Positions 56,401 through 64,000 of a DNA stretch of 64,000 bases are shown one piece after another (the stretch's first letter is position 1; each line of letters opens with the position of its first letter). This DNA is from Colocasia esculenta (Eukaryota; Streptophyta; Magnoliopsida; Alismatales; Araceae), in assembly GCA_014218235.1 (NCBI GenBank), contig CM024766.1, positions 24,463,346 through 24,527,345 of the forward strand, given 5' to 3'. The position numbers were made by a program, and so were the translations under genes. The notes under the pieces were generated by a model. The model was not told the origin of the DNA. It saw nothing but the letters and a program-made list of their open reading frames with translations, and did no database searches.

Positions 56401-59400
56401 GGCACGTCGATCCGATCCCTATTTGGGATTTTGGACCCCGGGTTGTGTGTTTTAACCTTTATATATACTTGCCTGTTTTTAGATCCGTCCTTTGAATGCC
56501 CAACCCAATCCGGAGATCCAAATTGGATTCCGTCAGTTCCCACACGTCACTTTAACCCACCCGATCGTGTCGGAGAAAACGGCACGCCGATCCGATCCCT
56601 ATTTGGGATTTTGGACCCCGGGTTGCGTGTTTTAAACATTTATATATGCTTGGCGTGTTTTTAGATCCGTCCTTTGAATGCCCAACCCAATCCAGGGATC
56701 CAAATTGGATTCCGTCAGTTTCTACACGTCACTTTAACCCACCCGGTCGTGTCGGAGAAAACGGCACGTCGATCCGATCCCTATTTGGGATTTTGGACCC
56801 CGGGTTGTGTGTTTTAACCTTTTATATATACTTGGGTGTTTTTAGATCCGTCCTTTGAATGCCCAACCCAATCCGGAGATCCAAATTGGATTCCGTCAGT
56901 TCCCACACGTCACTTTAACCCACCCGGTCGTGTCGGAGAAAACGGCACGTCGATTGGATCCCTATTTGGGATTTTGGACCCCGAGTTGCGTGTTTTGACC
57001 ATTTATATATGCTTGGCCGTGTTTTTAGATCCATCCTTTGAATGCCCAACCCAATCCGGGGATCCAAATTGGATTCCGTCAGTTTCTACACGTCACTTTA
57101 ACCCACCCGGTCGTGTCGGAGAAAACGGCACGTCGATCCGATCCCTATTTGGGATTTTGGACCCCCGGATTGTGTGTTTTAACCTTGTATATATACTTGG
57201 GTGTTTTTAGATCCGTCCTTTGAATGCCTAACCCAATCCGGAGATCCAAATTTGATTCCGTCAGTTCCCACACGTCACTTTAACCCACCCGGTCGTGTCG
57301 GAGAAAACGGCACGTCGATCCGATCCCTATTTGGGATTTTGGACCCCCGGGTTGTGTGTTTTGACGCTTTATATATACTTGGGTGCTTTTTAGATCCGTC
57401 AATTGAATGCCCAACCCAATCCGGAGATCCAAATTGGATTCCGTCAGTTTCTACACGTCACTTTAACCCACCCGGTCGTGTCGGAGAAAACGGCACGCCG
57501 ATCCGATCCCTATTTGGGATTTTCGACCCCCGGGTTGTTGTTTTAACCTTTTATATATACTTGGGTGTTTTTAGATCCGTCCTTTGAATGCCCAACCCAA
57601 TCCGGAGATCCAAATTGGATTCCGTCAGTTCCCACACGTCACTTTAACCCACCCGGTCGAGTCGGAGAAAACGGCACGCCGATCCGATCCCTATTTGAGA
57701 TTTTGGACCCCGGGTTGCGTGTTTTGACCATTTATATATGCTTGGGTGTTTTTAGATCCGTCCTTTGAATGCCCAACCCAATCCGGGGATCCAAACTTGA
57801 TTCCGTCAGTTTCTACACGTCACTTTAACCCACCCGGTCGTGTCGGAGAAAATGGCACGTCGATCCGATCCCTATTTGGGATTTTGGACCCCCAGGTTGC
57901 GTCTTTTAACCATTTATATATGTTTGGCCGTGTTTTTAGATCCGTCCTTTGAATGCCCAACACAATCCGGGGATCCAAATTGGATTCCGTCAGTTTCTAC
58001 ATGTCACTTTAACCCACCCGGTCGTGTTGGAGAAAACGGCACGTCGATCCGATCCCTATTTGGGATTTTGGACCCCCGGGTTGTGTGTTTTAACCTTTTA
58101 TATATACTTGCCTGTTTTTAGATCCGTCCTTTGAATGCCCAACCCAATCCGGAGATCCAAATTGGATTCCGTCAGTTCCCACACGTCACTTTAACCCACC
58201 CGATCGTGTCGGAGAAAACGGCACGCCGATCCGATCCCTATTTGGGATTTTGGACCCCCGGGTTGCGTGTTTTAAACATTTATATATGCTTGGCCGTGTT
58301 TTTAGATCCGTCCTTTGAATGCCCAACCCAATCCAGGGATCCAAATTGGATTCCGTCAGTTTCTACACGTCACTTTAACCCACCCGGTCGTGTCGGAGAA
58401 AACGGCACGTCGATCCGATCCCTATTTGGGATTTTGGACCCCTGGGTTGTGTGTTTTAACCTTTTATATATACTTGGGTGTTTTTAGATCCGTCCTTTGA
58501 ATGCCCAACCCAATCCGGAGATCCAAATTGGATTCCGTCAGTTCCCACACGTCACTTTAACCCACCCGGTCGTGTCGGAGAAAATGGCACGTCGATTGGA
58601 TCCCTATTTGGGATTTTGGACCCCCGGGTTGCGTGTTTTGACCATTTATATATGCTTGGCCGTGTTTTTAGATCCATCCTTTGAATGCCCAACCCAATCC
58701 GGGGATCCAAATTGGATTCCGTCAGTTTCTACACGTCACTTTAACCCACCCGGTCGTGTCGGAGAAAACGGCACGTCGATCCGATCCCTATTTGGGATTT
58801 TGGACCCCCGGATTGTGTGTTTTAACCTTGTATATATACTTGGGTGTTTTTAGATCCGTCCTTTGAATGCCTAACCCAATCCGGAGATCCAAATTTGATT
58901 CCGTCAGTTCCCACACGTCACTTTAACCCACCCGGTCGTGTCGGAGAAAACGGCACGTCGATCCGATCCCTATTTGGGATTTTGGACCCCCGGGTTGTGT
59001 GTTTTGACGCTTTATATATACTTGGGTGCTTTTTAGATCCGTCAATTGAATGCCCAACCCAATCCGGAGATCCAAATTGGATTCCGTCAGTTTCTACACG
59101 TCACTTTAACCCACCCGGTCGTGTCGGAGAAAACGGCACGCCGATCCGATCCCTATTTGGGATTTTGGACCCCCGGGTTGTTTGTTTTAACCTTTTATAT
59201 ATACTTGGGTGTTTTTAGATCCGTCCTTTGAATGCCCAACCCAATCCGGGGATCCAAATTGGATCCCATCAGTTTCTACACGTCACTTTAACCCACCCGA
59301 TCGTGTCGGAGAAAACGGCACGTCGATCGGATCCCTATTTGGGATTTTAGACCCCCGGGTTGTGTGTTTTAACCTTTTATATATACTTGCCTGTTTTTAG

Positions 59401-60565
59401 ATCCGTCAATTGAATGCCCAACCCAATCCGGGGATCCAAATTGGATTCCGTCAGTTTCTACACGTCACTTTAACCCACCCGGTCGTGTCGGAGAAAACGA
59501 CACGTCGATCTGATCCCTATTTGGGATTTCGGACCCCCGGGTTGTGTGTTTTAACCTTTATATATACTTGGGTGTTTTTAGATCCGTCCTTTGAATGCCC
59601 AACCCAATCCGGAGATCCAAATTGGATTCCGTCAGTTCCCACACGTCACTTTAACCCACCCGGTCGTGTCGGAGAAAACAGCACGTCGATCCGATCCCTA
59701 TTTGGGATTTTGGACCCCCGGATTGTGTGTTTTGACGCTTTATATATACTTGGGTGTTTTTAGATCCGTCAATTGAATGCCCAACCCAATCCGGAGATCC
59801 AAATTGGATTCCGTCAGTTTCTACACGTCACTTTAACCCACCCGGTCGTGTCGGAGAAAACGGCACGCCGATCCGATCCCTATTTAAGATTTTGGACCCC
59901 CGGGTTGTTTGTTTTAACCTTTATATATATTGGGTGTTTTTAGATCCGTCCTTTGAATGCCCAACCCAATCCGGAGATCCAAATTGGATTCTATCAGTTC
60001 CCACACGTCACTTTAACCCACCCGGTCGTGTCGGAGAAAACGGCATGCCGATCCGATCCCTATTTGGGATTTTGGACCCCCGGGTTCAGGTTTTGACCAT
60101 TTATATATGCTTGGCCGTGTTTTTAGATCCGTCCTTTGAATGCCCAACCAAATCCGGGGATCCAAATTGGATTCCGTCAGTTTCTACACGTCACTTTAAC
60201 CCACCCGGTCGTGTCGGAGAAAATGGCACGTCGATCCGATCCCTATTTGAGATTTTGGACCCCCGGGTTGTGTGTTTTAACCTTTTATATATACTTGGGT
60301 GTTTTTAGATCCGTCCTTTGAATGCCGAACCCAATCCGGAGATCCAAATTGGATTCCGTCAGTTCCCACACGTCACTTTAACCCACCCGGTCGTGTCGGA
60401 GAAAACGGCACGTCGATTGGATCCCTATTTGGGATTTTGGACCCCCGGGTTGCGTGTTTTGACCATTTATATATGCTTGGGTGTTTTTAGATCCGTCCTT
60501 TGAATGCCCAACCCAATCCGGAGATCCAAATTGGATTCCGTTAGTTCCCACACGTCACTTTAAGT
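50452..60565 (-). repeat. 182-bp satellite array in last intron, CACTA 2
   Basis: About 55 head-to-tail units spanning 10.1 kb. The word TTGAATGCCCAA recurs every 181-184 bp from 50494 to 60500. Units fall into variant classes (GTTTCTACACG or GTTCCCACACG; ACCTTTTATATATAC, ACCATTTATATATGC or ACGCTTTATATATAC). The stretch at about 56480-57530 is repeated at about 58120-59170, 1643 bp or 9 units away. Read on the minus (gene) strand it aligns with the CACTA 1 array. Open reading frames inside are by-products of the repeat. Confidence 0.95.
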
Positions 60566-61993
60566 ATATGAACGTCCGACCCAATCCTAAGTATATGAAA
60601 TTAATACTAATACTGACCTGAGCTGCTGGCTGTGTGGGGCGTACTCCCTACATTATTGAGAGGAACTGCTGAAGCATATCGCTGAACTGCGTCTGTAGCT
60701 CTATACGTAGCTCCTCCCGAATGATGCCTCTAATGTCCTCTACACCTCTGACGGGCGGCGCAGAAGATGAACTCGCGTGTGCCGGAGGAGCGATCGAACT
60801 GGCATATGAGGACAACACTCAATGAGTATCCAGGCTGTCCCTAAAGCCGTACACTCGACCCTTCCTCGGCACTTCCGTTGCCTCGACCCAAGCGTCCGCA
60901 TCCAAATCTGGCTGGGGAGTGCCCTCTGTGTAGCGCTCCGCCATCGTCCTGTCGTACGTCTCCTGTAAAATAATTTAAAATTCAATTATTGAAAACAAAT
61001 TACTTGAATATCATAATTGAATTCATAATTTAAAGCTTGACTTACAGCAATCGTGCGGGCACTGTCGGTAACATACTCATCCGTCCCCTTCCGCTTATGA
61101 GTCCGGTCAAATAACTCGCGGAAAGTAGGGGCACGCTCCAGGTCGTGATGCTTAAAATTCAACAAAATTAGTTAGTTTCACAATAATAATCCATATGTAT
61201 ATATGAATCGAACAATAAAATACTTACCAATTTTTTACTCTGGGTCGCATAAGATACGGATCCACTAGTATGCACATTCTTCTCCGGTTGAGTTGCTCTG
61301 TTGCGTATTGCCGTCTGTGACCGCTGCTGCCATGGTCCAGCAGCCCAACGCGCGCAAAGGGACTCCCAATAGTCCCTCCGCAGCCAAACAGGGCCGTAAT
61401 CCACCCAAGCCATAGGATCCCGGTTGCCTGTGGTCTTCATTGCCTTGTCCCGGGCCTCCCACATCGACTTTCTTAAATTAGTCTGGGCCGTAATCTCCCA
61501 GACGGCTCGAGCCCGAGGGAGATCCTCGGGTCTCGTGAACGCGAACCTCCGTTGTAAAGAAATAAAATGAATCAATGTTCTGCAATAAACCTAAATTAAT
61601 AATAATTGAATAAATGACTTCAACTCTTCTAAAAAATAAAAATACCGTAAACATGTCAAATAATAAATCCCGGACTGGCACCGGGAAGTCTCTCCATGCA
61701 TCCACTGGTACAGGAATATGTGCGTGGACCAGCGTCGTAATATAGCGGGAAGCAGGACTGGGATCTATCTTCCCCCTGCAATTCCACATTAATTTTCTAC
61801 ATGAAATGTATATCCTAAATAACAAATACAGTAACACTGAGATGATGAACTTTACCCTGAGATCCAGCATGGTTGTCGTCCTAGTAGCTGAGGCCCCTCC
61901 TCAGCTGCTGGATGCTGGCTCTCCACCTCTGTTGAAAACAATTTAGTACACTGAGATTATGAATTTCAAATAAACAAGAATATAGAAATTTAC

Positions 61994-62338
61994 CTGTCGC
62001 TGGGACGACGGGCGTGGACGGGGAGGCAGTCCCTACAAAATTTCATACAGATTAGAAATTATGAATTTCAAATAAACAAGAATATAGAAATTTACCTGTC
62101 GCTGGGACGACGGGCGTGGACGGGGAGGCAGTCCCTGCAAAATTTCATACAGATTAGAAATTATGAATTTCAAATAAACAAGAATATAGAAATTTACCTG
62201 TCGCTGGGACGACGAGCGTGGACGGAGAGGCAGTCCCTGCAAAATTTCATACACATTAGAAATTATGAATTTCAAATAAACAACAATGTAGAAAATTACC
62301 TGTCGCTGGGACGACGGGCGTGGACGGTGAGGCAGTCC
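61994..62338 (-). repeat. Tandem mini-exon cassettes, CACTA 2
   Basis: Four copies of a 102-bp unit, each holding a complete acceptor, 39-nt exon and donor (minus strand): 62338-62300, 62236-62198, 62134-62096 and 62032-61994. Exons are phase 1 and encode GTASPSTPVVPAT-like linkers, echoing TASPSTSASPSTS in exon 1. In the first cassette the acceptor AG reads AA, a transition that should disable it; another cassette uses TAG instead of CAG. Confidence 0.85.
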
Positions 62339-62532
62339 TTGTAAAATTGTATGTACGTTAGTTCTCGTGAAATCAATATAAACAATAATACCCATATGGT
62401 TTTTTGTGTACATATGCATATACCTGTCGCGGACTTGGAGGCAGATGTGGACGGGGAGGCAGACGTGGACGGGGAGGCAGTCCCTCTGCCAACGGACGTG
62501 GCAACCGTCCGACTACGTCCTCCACGTACCAT

Positions 62533-62648
62533 ATCTCTATTGATACAAATAAAGATATAGCAAGTCATCAGCACTCAATTTGAAGTAGCAATTTATTATG
62601 AACATGTAATGAACAACAACACCAATTTCTTACAAAATATGCAGTATA
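62533..62648. other. Intergenic spacer between CACTA 2 genes
   Basis: 116 bp between the transposase stop and the ATG of the PF03004-type gene on the same strand. In CACTA 1 the equivalent gap is 106 bp (20151-20256). No promoter motif stands out, and such tight spacing suggests a shared transcript processed by alternative splicing, as for tnpA/tnpD of En/Spm (analogy). Confidence 0.5.
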
Positions 62649-64000
62649 TTATCTATATTCATCATCAGATGCTGAAGACATGTTTAATTCAGCATCATCT
62701 TCATCATCATCCTGGAATTCATCCTCATCATCTTGGGAGTCTTCCTCCACATCAGACTCTACCTCCCGCTCAGCGACATTTGGGTCAACTTCTTCTTGTT
62801 CGTTATCCTTATGTAAGGAAATTGTTTCATTTATATCATGAACATTGTACTGCGTAGAAGCTGCCAACTCTCGTGCGTCACTCCGATCTGATTGGAAAAA
62901 GTTGTCATTAACACCTTCGAGCTCATCATCAGTCGGGAGAAGCTCATACTCAGGGAATAGTCTTGATTTCACTCTACATGCAGCCCACCAATCTCTTAAT
63001 TTGAGGGATGTATAATTTGAATAATAAACTTGTTGGGCTTGTGCCGCCAGGATGAATGGCTCATATGTACTCAATTTGGACTTATGCTTCACATCGATTA
63101 AGCCATATGTTGTGTCATGACGAATAGATGTCGGGTCAAACCAATGACACTTGAACAGAAATACATTGTTGTCTTGACCCAAAAATTGCAGTTCAATGAC
63201 TTCTTCGAGAATGCCATAATAGTCAATTTCATTTTCATTGTAGGCACTTCCCTTCACACATACACCGCTGTTCATCGTAGACTTATTCCGTCCATAATCT
63301 CTCGTGTGAAATCTGTATCCATTCATAATGTAGCCTGGATAGACACGTACAATCTTCGAGGGGCCAAAACTAATCTGTTGTACTCTTGAATCGGGAATGA
63401 AGCCTTATTCAACCTATTATGAGATAAATAGACAAACATTGAATAAATGACTTCAACTCAGTCTGCATAAAAACATAACACTTATGTTTCAAAATAATTA
63501 TACACATACTCGAGATCTTAACCAAGTAGGAAAAGACTTCTCCCGTTCCTTTTCAACCTGCACGTCAGTTAGACGTGGATTCCGTCGCAATATGACCGAG
63601 TCAAACTCTCTGCAATGTAAATGTCACACAACCGTTAGGTTGTGCAGCAATGCACGCAAATGATGACGAATAAGCGTGGAGAGCTTACTGAATGTAAGGG
63701 TCTAGTTCTTTGCAATTCATGAACACGTAGATCTCCGCAGCTACCAACTCTCTGTCTTGGAGTGCGCAAGTAGATGAAGATCCGAACGCCCGTCCGGCAC
63801 ACTTGAATACAGAGAGTCGGTCTGACACCTCGAAATCTCCACCATCATCATTACGTGGAGGTTGAGTGCGTCGGGTTCATATTTCCGTGTCAAAGTACAT
63901 CGAACAGAAGTTCGATATCTCGTCAATGAGGTACGCCTGAGTAATGGAGCCCTCAACTTGTGCTTTGTTACGGACTTTCGTCTTAAGATCGTGCATGCAC
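62649..64000 (-). pseudogene. CACTA 2 transposase, 3' part (DUF4218 end, DUF4216)
   Basis: Cut by the window edge. Exons on the minus strand: from 64000 to 63689 (CMHDLKTKVRNKAQVEGSI, QPPRNDDGG, DRELVAAEIYVF), 63609-63510 (100 nt, same length as in CACTA 1; VEKEREKSFPTWL) and 63413-62649. The last exon encodes DUF4216 (GPSKIVRVYPGYIMNGYRF, STMNSGVCVKGSAYNE, FKCHWFDPTSIRHD, YEPFILAAQAQQVYY) and an acidic tail. Stops: TAA just after the 63413 exon start (VE-stop-GF; CACTA 1 reads VEQGL) and TGA in the first exon (EI-stop-TRRT). It would act as the catalytic transposase; this copy is inactive. The TNP2 core lies outside the window. Confidence 0.88.

Larger units (their letters stand above)
50278..62532 (-). 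pseudogene. CACTA 2 PF03004-type gene (Ptta/En/Spm, TNPA-like)
   Basis: Minus-strand homologue of the gene at 20257-24859. ATG 62532 (MVRGGRSRTVATS). Exons: 62532-62424, four 39-nt mini-exons (62338-61994 cluster), 61928-61856, 61775-61646 (130 nt), about 61579-61228, 61150-61046 (105 nt), 60962-60618, and a last exon around 50330-50278 with an acidic end (PDDDEAGTTDDPADLC). Blocks: SRYITTLVHAHIPVPVDAW, WLRRDYWESLCARWAAG, NVHTSGSVSYATQ, PTFRELFDRTHKRKGT, DADAWVEATEVPRKGRV. Stops occur in the 60962-60618 exon (TH-stop-VLSS, IM-stop-GVR), consistent with CGA and CAG turned into stops. The last intron is about 10.3 kb, nearly all satellite. Joins at the 61579 exon start and the last exon are uncertain. 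Confidence 0.82.
49668..64000 (-). mobile_element. CACTA (En/Spm) transposon 2, runs off right edge
   Basis: Begins CACTACAAGAAAAAGCG inside the chromovirus 3' LTR; a 3-bp duplication would be CAA (49665-49667). Genes are on the minus strand, so this is the element's 3' end: subterminal repeats, last exon of a PF03004-type gene, a 10-kb satellite in its last intron, the other exons, then a DUF4216/DUF4218 transposase gene cut by the window edge at 64000. Its gene order, exon lengths and intronic satellite match CACTA 1, but sequences are diverged. Confidence 0.92.

Noticed and set aside
50475..60503. Dozens of overlapping open frames of 60-184 codons with repeated peptides (FLDPSFECPTQSGDPNW, MNAQPNPEIQIGFRQF)
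   Set aside because: They are translations of the 182-bp satellite in several frames. The period is not a multiple of 3, so frames slide from unit to unit, and indels between units are not frame-preserving.
50452..60565. Possibility of a CRISPR-like direct repeat array
   Set aside because: Units are contiguous 182-bp satellite monomers with no unique spacers, in a plant transposon intron.

Overview
This window is plant nuclear DNA made almost entirely of nested transposable elements. The evidence is a Ty1/copia Sirevirus, two Ty3/gypsy lineages, two CACTA transposons with TNP2/DUF4218/DUF4216 and plant Ptta/En/Spm (PF03004-type) genes, plant mobile domain (PMD) genes, a hAT-type MITE, and initiator-tRNA-Met primer binding sites. 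I found no ordinary host gene. The species cannot be named from sequence alone. The repeat density, the chromovirus and the long satellite array suggest heterochromatin, perhaps pericentromeric (inference).

Layout. 1-210: unidentified flank. 211-14800: complete Sirevirus-type copia element with 2-kb LTRs and a 5-bp target duplication (CATAA). It has broken gag and pol plus a very long extra ORF downstream of pol, and that ORF is split by a solo LTR (9534-10788, duplication AGTGG). 14801-25819: CACTA element 1 on the + strand, with a 274-bp palindrome, transposase gene (16497-20150), PF03004-type gene (20257-24859) and the 3' terminus at 25819; its 5' terminus is not visible. 25820-38267: 3' half of a Tat-like Ty3 element, with pol remnant, two antisense PMD-type genes (29268-32116 and 32789-34261) and a 3' LTR that carries a hAT MITE and a long inverted repeat. 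38268-39699: part of a second Sirevirus-like copia element (LTR remnant, primer site, start of gag). 39700-49667: a Tekay/Del-like chromovirus whose 3' LTR is cut at 49668 by CACTA element 2. Element 2 runs on the - strand to the window's right edge and contains about 10.1 kb of a 182-bp satellite.

Nesting inferred from the junctions: copia 2 received the Tat element (in its 5' LTR) and the chromovirus (in gag). CACTA 1 sits in Tat pol, CACTA 2 sits in the chromovirus 3' LTR, and copia 1 probably sits in the 5' part of CACTA 1.

Most notable signal: the two CACTA elements are diverged but carry homologous satellites (178 bp x about 12; 182 bp x about 55) in the same place, the last intron of the PF03004-type gene, in the same orientation relative to that gene. 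Both genes also have tandemly duplicated 39-nt phase-1 mini-exons near the 5' end. Most coding regions are degenerate, and nearly all nonsense codons are explained by C-to-T or G-to-A transitions.
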